Assembly (NCBI GenBank): GCA_003151975.1
Contig: PLZD01000041.1
Coordinates: 335 to 64,334, forward strand
DNA length: 64,000 nucleotides
From: Elusimicrobiota bacterium
GTDB lineage: Bacteria > Elusimicrobiota > Elusimicrobia > UBA1565 > UBA9628
Reading direction: 5' to 3'
Below are positions 32,401-41,650 of this stretch, one piece after another. A model generated the notes under the pieces. That model was not told the origin of the DNA, made no database searches, and saw only the letters and a program-made list of their open reading frames with translations. Each line of letters starts with the position of its first letter. Position 1 is the stretch's first letter. Made by a program: the position numbers and the translations under genes.

Positions 32401-34452
32401 TTACCTCGGGAACGCCTCCCGCAGTCCGCCGTCGACGGGCAGCAAGGCGCCCGTCGTCTTCGCCGAACGGTCGGAGGCCAAAAAGAGCACGGCCTCGGCG
32501 ACGTCGAATGCCGTCACCTTCGCCTTCAGAATATTGCGCGCCGCGTAGTGCTCCTCGATGGAGGCCACCGGAATGCCCTGCGCCTTGGCGCGGCCGCGGC
32601 GCATCTCGGGCGACCAAAGCCCCGAGCCCTCGAACACCGCGTCGGGGTTGACGATGTTGACGCGCACGCCGTGCTCGCCGGCCTCGATGGCCAGCACGCG
32701 CGCCAGCTGCACCGAGGCCGCCTTCGAGGCGGAATAGGCCGCGAACTCCTTGCCGGGAGCCAAAACGTTCTTGCTCGCGTTGAGCACGACCGCGCCGCCG
32801 ATGCCCTGGCTCTTGAAGACGCGCATGGCTTCGCGCGCGCAGAGGAAGTGCCCGGTCGCGTTGACGCGCAGATTCTTCTCCCAGTCCACAAGCGTGAGGT
32901 CCTCGATCGACGAGGATTTGGCGATGCCGGCGTTGGAAAACAGCACGTCGATGCCGCCGTACTTGAGCACGGCCTGCTCGAACGCCTTCTTCACACTTGC
33001 CTCTGAACCCACATCAACGGATACGGCAAGTGCTGCGCCATTGCCGAAAGACGAGTTGAGGCGCTGCGCTAACTCCTCGGCTTTGCGCAGATCGAGATCG
33101 GCGAGCACGGCGTGCGCGCCGCGCAGGCAGAATGATTCCGCCGCCGCGGCGCCAATGGCGCCTGCCGCCCCCGTGATGAACACGACGCGGCGCGAGAACT
33201 CGGCCTCGGGAGGCAGGAGGCGGTATTTGTAGGTCTCCATCGGCCAAAACTCGAGATCGCCGAGATGCCTGAGATCCAACGGCTCGTAGCGCGAGAACGC
33301 CGAGACCCTAGCTACGACTTCGATCGTGTGGCGGTAAATTTCCTGCGGGATGCCGGCTTTGGCCCAATCGCGGCCGGTCGTGAAGAGACCGACATCGGGG
33401 ACGAGGATGACGCGCGGATTCGGATCCATCCAGGGAGTGTCTTTCGGCGCGTGATGCTGATAGTAAGTCTGATACCACCGGCGGTAACGCTCGAAAGCGC
33501 GCTGAATCGAGGCGCGGCCGTCCAATTTCCAGAACAACGGGCGCGCCTTCGTCTGCAAAGTGTGGTCGGGCGAGAACGGGCCGAGTTGGGACAGCTGTTC
33601 GGCGTCAGGGCGCGCGAGGAAGTTCAGCGTCTCGGGAGAATCGTCCCATCGCACGATGACTCTCTTAAACTTGCTCGCCTCCCCGCGAATCCAAGGAAGG
33701 ATTTTCGCCGCAATCGCTTGTCGTTCGTTGGATGAGGGAATGGGCGAGCGAGCGACGCTCGCTCGCAACCGCCGCGAAGCGGCGGCAGTTTGATACGCCA
33801 GAGCTTTTCTCGTCAGCGAAATCATTTCTTCGTAAGCTTCCTCGGCGTTCTCACCCCAAGTCAACGCGCCGTGCTTATCGAGGATCATGGCGTGGGCCTT
33901 GGGATTGGCGAGCAGAGCCTCCGCGACGTACTTCCCCAACTGGAAGCCGGGGCGCACGTACGGCACCCACAAGACTTTCCCGCCGAAGGCCTTGCGCGTT
34001 CGCTCGAGGCTTCCCGGCGCGCAGGTAAATCCCGCCACCGCGTCGGCGTGCGTATGATAAACATGCGTCGCGGGCACGAAGGAGTGCATCAAAGTCTCGA
34101 TCGAGGGCTTTGCGGCCTTGGGGTCGAGCGAGCAGCGCGAAAAGTAGGCGGTCATCTCCTCGTCCGACATGACCCGCCGCGCCCGCAACGACAGAAGCTC
34201 GTCGAGCCGCAGCGGCGTGAAGCCTTCAGCGGAAATCGTCTTCATGTCGTGGCCCGAGGCCTTGACCCAGACCGCCTTGACGCGCTTGCCGGTGTGGTCG
34301 GTCTCGGTCGTCTTGACCGAGGAGTTCCCTCCGCCCCAAAGCACCAGGCGCGGATCCTCGCCGATCAGCCGCGAGGCGTAGGCGCATAGCTCGACGCCGG
34401 AAAGCTTGGACGCTTTGCGGGGCTCCCAGAGGCTCTCGCTGCGCGCGTTCAT
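32401..34452 (-). CDS. Bifunctional aldolase / short-chain dehydrogenase (rhamnulose-phosphate-type)
   Basis: 683 aa. N-terminal class II aldolase domain: WGGGNSSVK (residues ~38-46), KASGHDM, then HTHADAVAGF with the metal-binding histidines. C-terminal Rossmann dehydrogenase from ~420: VFITGAAGAIGAAAA (NAD site), NAGIAKSS, and catalytic YSASKAA. The fusion matches RhaEW/RhaD-type enzymes that split rhamnulose-1-phosphate to DHAP and lactaldehyde and oxidise the latter to lactate; with GlcD-GlcE downstream this suggests lactate feeding the electron chain. A hairpin-rich in-frame insertion lies at 33744-33785. The sugar specificity is inferred. Confidence 0.8.
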   Translation of the reverse strand: MNARSESLWEPRKASKLSGVELCAYASRLIGEDPRLVLWGGGNSSVKTTETDHTGKRVKAVWVKASGHDMKTISAEGFTPLRLDELLSLRARRVMSDEEMTAYFSRCSLDPKAAKPSIETLMHSFVPATHVYHTHADAVAGFTCAPGSLERTRKAFGGKVLWVPYVRPGFQLGKYVAEALLANPKAHAMILDKHGALTWGENAEEAYEEMISLTRKALAYQTAAASRRLRASVARSPIPSSNERQAIAAKILPWIRGEASKFKRVIVRWDDSPETLNFLARPDAEQLSQLGPFSPDHTLQTKARPLFWKLDGRASIQRAFERYRRWYQTYYQHHAPKDTPWMDPNPRVILVPDVGLFTTGRDWAKAGIPQEIYRHTIEVVARVSAFSRYEPLDLRHLGDLEFWPMETYKYRLLPPEAEFSRRVVFITGAAGAIGAAAAESFCLRGAHAVLADLDLRKAEELAQRLNSSFGNGAALAVSVDVGSEASVKKAFEQAVLKYGGIDVLFSNAGIAKSSSIEDLTLVDWEKNLRVNATGHFLCAREAMRVFKSQGIGGAVVLNASKNVLAPGKEFAAYSASKAASVQLARVLAIEAGEHGVRVNIVNPDAVFEGSGLWSPEMRRGRAKAQGIPVASIEEHYAARNILKAKVTAFDVAEAVLFLASDRSAKTTGALLPVDGGLREAFPR
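33744..33785. repeat. Double perfect hairpin inserted in the aldolase coding region
   Basis: Hairpin 1: GCGAGCGAGCG (33744-33754) and CGCTCGCTCGC (33756-33766), an 11-bp stem with one central base. Hairpin 2: CCGCCGC (33769-33775), GAA, GCGGCGG (33779-33785). The DNA is in frame and encodes an Arg/Ala/Ser stretch (AAASRRLRASVARS). Confidence 0.6.
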
Positions 34453-35834
34453 GCGGCCTCCGGAACGAGCCTTGCCGTGAAGTGGCGCAGGCGCGGCGAG
34501 GACTCGATGATCCGCAGCCCTCGAATAAGATCCTTTCGCTTGGCGATCTCCGCGAACACTTCGATGACGAAATCGATGTGGCTTTGCGTGTAGACCCGCC
34601 GCGGGATGGCCAGGCGTACGAGCTCCATGCGCGCGGGCTTGAAATTACCGTTGCTCCCTTCTCCGAACATCAGCGAGCCGATCTCGACGGCGCGAATGCC
34701 CGCGATCCGGTAGAGTTCGCAGACCAAAGCCTGGCCCGGGAAAAGAGACGGCGGGATGTGCGGCAGGAATTTCTTGGCGTTGACGTACACCGCGTGGCCG
34801 CCCGGCGGTTCGACGATGGGAACGCCCGCTTTGCGCAAGCCGTCGCCGAGATACTCGACCGAGCGAATGCGGTAGGCGAGGTAATCCTCGTCGAGGACTT
34901 CCTCGAGGCCCCTGGCCATCGCTTCCAAATCACGCCCGGCGAGACCGCCGTAAGTCGGGAAGCCCTCGCCGAGTATGAGCACCTCGCGCGCGCCGCGCAC
35001 CCACTCGGGGTCGTTGAGCGCGAGAAACCCTCCGATGTTGACCAGCGCATCCTTCTTGGCGCTCATCATGCAGCCGTCACCGTACGAGAATATCTCCTTG
35101 GCGATCTCGCGGGGAGACCTCTTGGAGTACCCCGCTTCTCGCTGCTTGATCATGTACGCGTTCTCGGCGAAGCGAGCCACGTCGAGGATGAGCGGAATCT
35201 TGTAGTGCTTGCAGATCTCCGCGACCTCGCGCAGGTTGCGCATCGAGACGGGCTGACCGCCCAGCGAGTTGTTGGTCAGCGTCATGATGACCATCGGAAT
35301 GTTCTTGGCCCCGAGCTCGCGGATCTTTGCTTCGAGCGCCTTGAGGTCCATGTCGCCCTTGAAGGGGCCGGGCGTGTCGAAGTGCAGGGCTTCGGGAACC
35401 GGCAGATCGATGGCGTTCGCCCCCGAGGCCTCGACGTTGGCGCGCGTCGTGTCGAAATGCGAGTTGGAGAGCACGGTCTTGCCGGGGCCTCCGACGACGC
35501 TCATGAGGATGCGCTCGGCGGCGCGGCCCTGGTGCACGGGAAGTATGTGCCTGTACCCGGTCAAGTCCCGCACGGCCTTCTCGAAGATGAAGAAAGAGCG
35601 CGCGCCGGCATAGGACTCGTCGCCGCGCATGATGCACGCCCATTGCTCGGACGACATCGCGGAAGTCCCCGAGTCGGTCAGAAAATCAACGAGGACCTTG
35701 TCGGCCGGAATGTTGAAGACGTTGTAGCCGGCATCCTTAAGGACGCGCTCGCGCTCGTCTTCTCTCGTAAAGCCAAGCGGTTCGACGCTCTTGATCTTGA
35801 ACGGCTCGATGATCGTCTTCCAGTGCCGTTCCAT
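34449..35834 (-). CDS. Tryptophanase / tyrosine phenol-lyase family PLP enzyme
   Basis: 461 aa from ATG 35834, one base after the DUF971 stop; extension to 35942 lies in DUF971 and is rejected. HQGRAAERIL, NSHFDTTRANVE, MTLTNNSLGGQPVSM and the PLP lysine in SAKKDALVNIGGFL are family signatures. The last resembles tyrosine phenol-lyase (LVNIGGFL), while AVEIGSLMFG and YTQSHIDFVIE resemble tryptophanase. It should cleave an aromatic (or other beta-substituted) amino acid to pyruvate and ammonia; exact substrate unclear. ATGA overlap with the aldolase gene. Confidence 0.82.
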   Translation of the reverse strand: MERHWKTIIEPFKIKSVEPLGFTREDERERVLKDAGYNVFNIPADKVLVDFLTDSGTSAMSSEQWACIMRGDESYAGARSFFIFEKAVRDLTGYRHILPVHQGRAAERILMSVVGGPGKTVLSNSHFDTTRANVEASGANAIDLPVPEALHFDTPGPFKGDMDLKALEAKIRELGAKNIPMVIMTLTNNSLGGQPVSMRNLREVAEICKHYKIPLILDVARFAENAYMIKQREAGYSKRSPREIAKEIFSYGDGCMMSAKKDALVNIGGFLALNDPEWVRGAREVLILGEGFPTYGGLAGRDLEAMARGLEEVLDEDYLAYRIRSVEYLGDGLRKAGVPIVEPPGGHAVYVNAKKFLPHIPPSLFPGQALVCELYRIAGIRAVEIGSLMFGEGSNGNFKPARMELVRLAIPRRVYTQSHIDFVIEVFAEIAKRKDLIRGLRIIESSPRLRHFTARLVPEAA

Positions 35835-35835
35835 G

Positions 35836-36174
35836 TCAGTTGGTCTCCGACCCCGTATGGTAGGAGCACTCCTTGCAGCGGCAGAGCTTGCGCAGGTTCT
35901 CGAAAGAATAAATCCCCGTGCCGTGGCCGTCCGAGAAGCCAAACGAGATCGCGTAGTTGCCCACGATCTCGGAGCGCGTGGGCTTGGTGTTGGAGGGCAC
36001 CGTCTCGGGATCGAGCAGGCGCTCCCCCGAGAACTCGTCCTTGCACATCGCGCAGGGGCAGTTTTGTCTCAAAAATTGGAAGCTGTAGACGCTCTCATGC
36101 TCGTCCTCCCAGATTATGCGCAAGCGCTCGTCATCGATGTTCTCAATGGCTTTCGGCGAGAAGTTGAGGGACAT
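35836..36174 (-). CDS. DUF971 protein (gamma-butyrobetaine-hydroxylase-like N-terminal domain)
   Basis: 112 aa. RIIWEDEHESVYSFQFLRQNCPCAMC and the closing LRKLCRCKEC give the conserved cysteine pairs of DUF971, a small zinc-binding beta domain sometimes linked to Fe-S cluster carriers. First gene of the five-gene minus-strand operon; a TATAAT-like box on the minus strand lies about 40 nt upstream. Confidence 0.8.
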   Translation of the reverse strand: MSLNFSPKAIENIDDERLRIIWEDEHESVYSFQFLRQNCPCAMCKDEFSGERLLDPETVPSNTKPTRSEIVGNYAISFGFSDGHGTGIYSFENLRKLCRCKECSYHTGSETN

Positions 36175-36254
36175 ATTAAGGAAGCACGAGGGTTGGCTTC
36201 ACCAAGAAGGATATTATATCATTCCATTTTCCGCAAGCCCTGGAGGTTCACTCA

Positions 36255-37106
36255 ATGAACGGCATTTTCGCGCTGATTTTGACGGTTTTGATCGGTCCCG
36301 CGGCGGCCCAAAACGACCGCGACGTGGTCAAGGTCAACGGAACGACCATCCGCCAATCGGAGGTCATGCAGAGGCTGTGGGAGCGCTACGGCCCGGAAAC
36401 GCTCGATGAGATGGTCGACGAGCTCCTGCTCCGCCAGGCCATCGCGGCCAAGAAAATCGAAGCCTCGTCTTCCGAGATCGACAAGCGCGTCGCCAAGATG
36501 CGCGGCCAATTTTCCGACCCTCGGCTCTTCGAGACCCAGCTCGCCGAGTCGGGCTCGACAATGGAGAAGCTCCGCAAAGACATAGGATTTGCGCTCGCGC
36601 GCCAGGAGCTGATCGTCTCCGCACGCAAGATCTCCGTGAGCGAAGAAGAGATCAAGAAGGCCTTCGAAGACCACCGCGCGGAGCTCGGCACTCCGGAAGG
36701 ACTGCACCTGCGGCACATCCTGGTCGCCACCGAAGACGCGGCCGACGACATCGTCAAGCAGGTCAAGGCGGGCGCCGACTTCAAGAAGCTCGCGGCCGAA
36801 AAATCCTTGGCCCCGACGGGCAAGATCAACGGCGGCGACTACGGCTTCATCTCCCCCGGGATGCTGCCGCCCGATATCGAGAAGATCGCCTACTCCATGA
36901 AGAAGGACGAGCTCCGTATCATGCCCAGCGACAAGGGCGTCCACATCCTCCAGGCCCTCGAGCGCCGGCCGGCGGCGCCCGCGAAGTTCGAGACGGTCAA
37001 GGACGACCTGCGCGACATACTGCTCCAGGCGAAGCTCAAGCAGGCCATGCCTGAATTCATGACCGAGCTGCGCAAGAAAGCCGACATACAGCCTCAAGGC
37101 CAGTAG
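36255..37106 (+). CDS. Periplasmic peptidyl-prolyl isomerase (SurA/PpiC type)
   Basis: 283 aa with GGAGG ribosome site, signal peptide 1-18. N-terminal SurA-like chaperone helices (VKVNGTTIRQSEVMQ, LDEMVDELLLRQAI) and a parvulin domain (LHLRHILVATED, FKKLAAEKSLAPTGKINGGD, GFISPGMLPPDIE, then SDKGVHILQALER). It likely helps fold outer-membrane proteins. Divergent from DUF971. Confidence 0.85.
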   Translation: MNGIFALILTVLIGPAAAQNDRDVVKVNGTTIRQSEVMQRLWERYGPETLDEMVDELLLRQAIAAKKIEASSSEIDKRVAKMRGQFSDPRLFETQLAESGSTMEKLRKDIGFALARQELIVSARKISVSEEEIKKAFEDHRAELGTPEGLHLRHILVATEDAADDIVKQVKAGADFKKLAAEKSLAPTGKINGGDYGFISPGMLPPDIEKIAYSMKKDELRIMPSDKGVHILQALERRPAAPAKFETVKDDLRDILLQAKLKQAMPEFMTELRKKADIQPQGQ

Positions 37107-37113
37107 CGTTTCC

Positions 37114-37143
37114 GGGCCTTCGGGCCCAGGCGGCGCTGGGCCC
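37114..37143 (+). other. Two mutually exclusive hairpins in the intergenic region
   Basis: GGGCC-TTCG-GGCCC (37114-37127) forms a UUCG-tetraloop hairpin. Its right arm also belongs to GGGCCCAG (37122-37129), which pairs perfectly with CTGGGCCC (37136-37143). A third GGGCCC follows near 37161. No clear T-run, so terminator or attenuator is open. Confidence 0.4.
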
Positions 37144-37197
37144 GATGCCTTGGACAAATTGGGCCCTCTGCCTCCTTTGTCTTTTGCGGCGGCGTGT

Positions 37198-37203
37198 TAG
37201 ACT
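37198..37203 (+). promoter_or_regulatory. -10 box (TAGACT), leaderless spacing for the ATG at 37210
   Basis: TAGACT ends 6 nt before ATG 37210. The upstream in-frame ATG at 37204 directly touches the box, so 37210 is the better start. Confidence 0.4.
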
Positions 37204-37209
37204 ATGGCC

Positions 37210-40200
37210 ATGCAGAGAGCCGCCGAGCTTTCTCTGGCCATCGCCCTCCTTCTGGGTGCGTCGGCCCATGCCATCGAGATCAACGGCGCCGGCGGTCCGA
37301 TCAAGACCGCGCCCGTCATCGAGAAGATCAACGGCCCCGTCGGCACGCCGACGCTCAACACCCCCTTACTCCCCGCAAACCTTCAGACTCCCGCCGCCAT
37401 CCAGACTCCCGGCGTCGACGCTGTCGTTCCCACGATTCCCGAAGCGCAAGCCGTTCCCACGATTTCCGGACCCGAAGGGATTCCTCAAATGCCCGCGGCC
37501 ATCGAGACGAACGCCTCGCCCGAAGACGCACCGGAGCGCGCTCTGCCGCGGCCGCTGGCCGAAATCACGCCGAGCGTCGGCGGCTTTTCGACGCACGACT
37601 GGCAGACCGCGCCCTGGGAGCACGACTACGATTTCGAGACCGCGGCATTCGATGGAGCTTCCTTGCATGCCGCCGCCAAGTCCAAGCCCGCGGCCAAGGC
37701 GCCGGCCAAGTCGAAGAAGAAGAAAAGCGACGACGACGAGCCCGCCGCTGAGGAGCCCGCCAAGTCGCCCACGGCCGACGACGGCGGCGGCCCGGATTAT
37801 CCGGGGCGCATCATCCGCTTCATCGGCGAGAAGTTCCGCTCGGTCTACTTTAGGCCGAACGTTCCGGTCGAGCAGGAAATCGTGCGCGCCATCAAGAGCG
37901 CGCGCAAGTCGATCCACATCGCGCTCTACGAGTTCAAGCAGACCGAGGTGCTCAAGGCCCTGCGCGAGGCGCGCGCCAACGGCATCCAGGTCCACATCGT
38001 TTTGGATTACAAGCAGGTCTTCCCCGAACAGCAGGCCTCCGACCCCGACAATCCCGCCGGCAAGAAGTACACGCCGACGGTCAGCAAGGAGATCTGGGGC
38101 CTGGCGCGCGAGGGCTTCAACGTCAAGGTCCTGAAGGGCCTCGGCGAGTTCGGCATCAATCACAACAAGATCGCGGTTATCGACCACGGCGAGCAGTACC
38201 AGCTCGGCATCTTCGGCTCGTACAACTGGAACTGGACGGCCGAGGACGATCACTACGAGAACGCCAATTTCACCTCCGACAAGAAGCGCATCGGCGGGAT
38301 GAAGACTTATTGGGACTGGCTCAACACGCAGGCCGAGCCCATCGTCTACAACCACAAGAACGGCACCATCGAGATGGCCAACCCGAACCGGCAGTGGCCC
38401 ACGACGGCGCAAGTTCCCAATATCACGGGCATCCCCGAAGTGAAGTACGGCGACATCAAGCTGCCCATGTCCGTTTTCTCGCCCAGCCGCGCGGCCGGCC
38501 AGAACATCGAGGACCGGCTCGTTCAGGCCATCGAGGCGACCTCAAGGCTCAAGGAGAAATCAGAGCGCACCATCGACGTCTCGATCTTCGCCTTGCGCTC
38601 GACCAAGATCGCCGAGGCGCTGGTGGCCGCGCACAAGGCCGGCGTGACCGTGCGCGTCATCATGGACGAGCGCCAAGCGGCTTCCGAGGAGACCGCGAAG
38701 GTCTTCGGCCTCTACGCGCAGTACCTGGCCTTCCACGGCATCGAGGTGCGCACCCTCTCGGGGCCCGACCCGGAGGGCGGCTACCAGCTCGCGCAAAAGG
38801 ACCACCACAAATTCACGATCTTCGGCGGCCAGCTCGTCGAGACGGGGTCGGCCAATTACACCAAGTACGCCGCCATCGCCAACTACGAGAACGCGCACTT
38901 CCTCGACGACGAGGACGACGTCAAGAGCTACGCTTTCGTCTACGAGCACATGTGGAAGCGCGCCAAAGCGCTTCCCGCCCCAGCGACGGCCCCGGCGCTG
39001 CCCGACGACGCTTATTTGATTTCCGAGATCGACAAGCCGACTTCCCCCGCCGATCCCAACGCGCCGGCGACGGACCCGAACGCGATGAAGACGAAGGCGC
39101 GCGACATCAAGTTCAACGGAGAGGTACTCCCCTCATTCGCCTTCCGCCCCGAGACGCCCGTCGAGCCCCTGCTCATCAAGGCGATCAACGCCTCGAAGAA
39201 GAGCATCCGCCTGGGCCTCTACGAATTCAATTTGGAAGGCGTGCTCGACGCCCTGCGCGCCGCCAAGAAGCGCGGTCTCAAGATCGAAATCGTCATGGAC
39301 CGCTCGCACGTCTACACGACGGGCAAGGACCACACCGGCAAGGCGCGCAAGCCCAGCCCCGAGGCTATGGCCCTCATCGACGAGGGCTTCGACATCAAGG
39401 TGCTCAAGGGCGAGCGCAACGGCATCCAGCACAACAAGTACGGCGTGTTCGACGCCGAGGACATGCAGAACGGCGGCGGCCTGGTGGTCTTCGGCTCCTA
39501 CAACTGGGCCGCGACCGCCGAGAACAACCATTTCGAGAACGTGGTCTTCCGCAACGGCGCCGAGCTTGGCCCCAACGGCGAGCCGCACGGCAAGGTTCGC
39601 ATCCAGAACTACCTGAACTATTTCGAATATCAAAGAGGTTTGGCCTCGGACGTCGATCGCAACGAGCTCGAGTCGGTCCTGACCACCGGCCGCGACAAGC
39701 AGGCCGAGGCGATGGACGGAAACAGCGCGTTGATGTCCGAGGAAGACGAAGCCGGCATCTTGGCGGCCTCAGACCGCACGGACGGCGGCAGCGTGCGCAA
39801 GTCTAAGATGCCGCCGCCGCCCGAGGACACGACGACGCTCGTCGATCTCAACGGCGAGAAGTTCCAGCTCGAGTACTATTCCCCGCAGGGCGGCATTCTA
39901 GACGCCTGGCTGCGCGCGATCCGCGCCGCCAAAAAATCCATCGACATCGGCATGTTCGGCTTCTACTCGCAGGAAGCGGCCGAAGCTCTCGTCTCCCAGG
40001 CCAACGCCGCCATGGCGGCCAACGGCGGCGTCAAGGTGCGCGTCGTGCTCGACGCCGCGCAGTCGATGAACGCCAAGTTCGACAAGGTGCCCGTCGCCCA
40101 GTGGTTCCTCGAGCACGGAATCGACGTCAAGATGCTCGCCGGCCCCAACCCCGGCCGCGACCCGATGTTCGAGAAGCAGCACAGCAAGTTCATCCTCGTC

Positions 40201-40395
40201 GACGGCAAGTTCCTGATGACGGGCTCGTTCAACATGTCGCTGGCCGCCGAGAATTTCAACTTCGAGAACGAGAACGTCGTCGTCGATCCCACCGACGTGG
40301 CCGCCTTCGTGGAATGGTTCGAGCGGCTCTACGAGCGCGGCTGGGTCCCTCGCGAGCGCGGCGGCAAAAAGAAGAAGCCGTCGGCCGCCGCCTAA
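37210..40395 (+). CDS. Secreted protein with four phospholipase D (HKD) motifs
   Basis: 1061 aa from ATG 37210, signal peptide ~1-22, then a Pro/Ala/Lys-rich region to ~195. Four PLD-like modules follow, each with an IRLGLYEFN-type strand and an HxK motif: His318 (HNKIAVID, GSYNWN), His532 (HHKFTIFG, GSANYT), His741 (HNKYGVFD, GSYNWA) and His991 (HSKFILVD, GSFNMS). Only the second has lost the motif Asp (Gly instead). PLD enzymes use two HKDs per active site, so this looks like two tandem enzymes in one chain. Substrate may be phospholipid or nucleic acid outside the cytoplasm. Confidence 0.85.
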   Translation: MQRAAELSLAIALLLGASAHAIEINGAGGPIKTAPVIEKINGPVGTPTLNTPLLPANLQTPAAIQTPGVDAVVPTIPEAQAVPTISGPEGIPQMPAAIETNASPEDAPERALPRPLAEITPSVGGFSTHDWQTAPWEHDYDFETAAFDGASLHAAAKSKPAAKAPAKSKKKKSDDDEPAAEEPAKSPTADDGGGPDYPGRIIRFIGEKFRSVYFRPNVPVEQEIVRAIKSARKSIHIALYEFKQTEVLKALREARANGIQVHIVLDYKQVFPEQQASDPDNPAGKKYTPTVSKEIWGLAREGFNVKVLKGLGEFGINHNKIAVIDHGEQYQLGIFGSYNWNWTAEDDHYENANFTSDKKRIGGMKTYWDWLNTQAEPIVYNHKNGTIEMANPNRQWPTTAQVPNITGIPEVKYGDIKLPMSVFSPSRAAGQNIEDRLVQAIEATSRLKEKSERTIDVSIFALRSTKIAEALVAAHKAGVTVRVIMDERQAASEETAKVFGLYAQYLAFHGIEVRTLSGPDPEGGYQLAQKDHHKFTIFGGQLVETGSANYTKYAAIANYENAHFLDDEDDVKSYAFVYEHMWKRAKALPAPATAPALPDDAYLISEIDKPTSPADPNAPATDPNAMKTKARDIKFNGEVLPSFAFRPETPVEPLLIKAINASKKSIRLGLYEFNLEGVLDALRAAKKRGLKIEIVMDRSHVYTTGKDHTGKARKPSPEAMALIDEGFDIKVLKGERNGIQHNKYGVFDAEDMQNGGGLVVFGSYNWAATAENNHFENVVFRNGAELGPNGEPHGKVRIQNYLNYFEYQRGLASDVDRNELESVLTTGRDKQAEAMDGNSALMSEEDEAGILAASDRTDGGSVRKSKMPPPPEDTTTLVDLNGEKFQLEYYSPQGGILDAWLRAIRAAKKSIDIGMFGFYSQEAAEALVSQANAAMAANGGVKVRVVLDAAQSMNAKFDKVPVAQWFLEHGIDVKMLAGPNPGRDPMFEKQHSKFILVDGKFLMTGSFNMSLAAENFNFENENVVVDPTDVAAFVEWFERLYERGWVPRERGGKKKKPSAAA

Positions 40396-40402
40396 ACCGC
40401 TC

Positions 40403-40416
40403 GCGTCAACGGACGC
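40403..40416. terminator. Short hairpin between convergent genes
   Basis: GCGTC-AACG-GACGC, followed by TTATT on the plus strand. Only 5 bp, so a weak candidate. Confidence 0.25.
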
Positions 40417-41562
40417 TTATTCAACCTTGGCCGATCCGTCCGAGACCCGCAGAAGCTGGCTCAACGCCGCGGAGACCGGCGCTTGCGGCAGCGTCCCCCG
40501 TAAAGTGGAAACGTTCCCCGCCATGTCGCCGATCTCGATCGTGAAGGCGCCGCTCGCATTCTCGGGGACCTTCAGCCTGATCAAAGAAGCCCCCATCCCG
40601 TAGCCGCCCTCGGTGGAGAAATCCCCGTCAGGCGACGAGATCGACTCCAGAAAGAAATCCCAGAGCGGCGGGAAGGCGCCCTGCGCGCTGGAGAGCGTCT
40701 GGCGGAAATCCCATAGGGTCTTGGCGCCGCTCTCGAACTTCAAGAGCGCGTAGACGGGAGGATGCTCGTAGACGTTGTCGTCCTGCTTGTCGACGGCGTG
40801 CACCACGAACTCCTTAACCGCAGAAAAACGACCGTCGCCAAAACCGCGCACCTCGCCCGACGGCAGGACGGCAAACGCGTGGAGGACGGCCGGCGCCAGA
40901 TGGTCGGGCAAAAGTGTTGAGGCGTACTCGGGATTGACGCGCGTGCCGTCGGGCAGGACGATGTTGTAGTGAACGTGGTTGTAGCCGGCCACTGGGAAGT
41001 TGATCGCATGGCCCAGCAATTCGCCTTGGGCCACGGTTCTCCCGCCCGCATCGAGCTTGGCGACGATCGCGGCGGGCAAGGTGTCCCTGTCGACATGATG
41101 GAACTCGTAGCGCAGGCCGCTCTCGGCCACCACGGCGACCTCGAAATAGGTCGGATCGCCTTCCTGAGGCCAGGGCTTCCAGAATTTTTCCAGCGAGCCG
41201 TCCGGATGCTGGGCGTAGCTGTAGGCGCCCGCCTCCAATTTCCCGCCGACCGGCGCGAGTATGTCGGCGCCGGCCTCCACGCGCAGGTCGTCGCCGCCGT
41301 GATAATAAGGAGAGCCGAAGGGCTGGAACTCCGCCATTGCGTTGCCGATCGTATGCGCCGCGTCCTGAAACCGCACCGGCCAGGCCAGCGCGTGCGCGGG
41401 CGGCAGTGAGGCGACGCTTGCGCCATGAACGACCCCAACGGGCTTATAGCCTTCGCGAAGCAGCACTTGGGCGGGGCGAATGCGCTCGTCGGCGCGAGCG
41501 GAAGGATGAAGGGCCGCGAGCAAAAGCGCCGCGACGATGCAGATTTTGATGCGGCCGGCCAT
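40417..41562 (-). CDS. M23/LytM-like secreted peptidase
   Basis: 381 aa from ATG 41562 (the frame also opens at 41580). Signal peptide 1-20. YYHGGDDLRVEAGADILAPVGG and FHHVDRDT, then YNHVHYNIVLPDG supply the His, Asp and HxH ligands of a lysostaphin-fold zinc peptidase. The C-terminal ~190 residues are beta-rich and end in an Ig-like domain. It may cut peptidoglycan cross-links. Confidence 0.72.
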   Translation of the reverse strand: MAGRIKICIVAALLLAALHPSARADERIRPAQVLLREGYKPVGVVHGASVASLPPAHALAWPVRFQDAAHTIGNAMAEFQPFGSPYYHGGDDLRVEAGADILAPVGGKLEAGAYSYAQHPDGSLEKFWKPWPQEGDPTYFEVAVVAESGLRYEFHHVDRDTLPAAIVAKLDAGGRTVAQGELLGHAINFPVAGYNHVHYNIVLPDGTRVNPEYASTLLPDHLAPAVLHAFAVLPSGEVRGFGDGRFSAVKEFVVHAVDKQDDNVYEHPPVYALLKFESGAKTLWDFRQTLSSAQGAFPPLWDFFLESISSPDGDFSTEGGYGMGASLIRLKVPENASGAFTIEIGDMAGNVSTLRGTLPQAPVSAALSQLLRVSDGSAKVE

Positions 41563-41568
41563 GTCCGG

Positions 41569-41574
41569 AGTATA
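41569..41574 (-). promoter_or_regulatory. -10 box (TATACT), leaderless spacing
   Basis: TATACT on the minus strand ends 6 nt before the ATG at 41562. Confidence 0.5.
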
Positions 41575-41650
41575 TAACAAAACCGCCCGACGCGGCCTAA
41601 TGCGCCTGTGCGAAAAGGTTAAAGTGCGGCGGAACGATGATGAAGGCCGT

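Noticed and set aside
34482-36167. 561-codon plus-strand frame opposite the beta-eliminating lyase and DUF971
   Set aside because: Composition-driven shadow rich in Arg/Asp/Val; opposite two recognisable genes.
38310-39806. 498-codon frame inside the four-HKD gene
   Set aside because: Arg-rich out-of-frame shadow without motifs.
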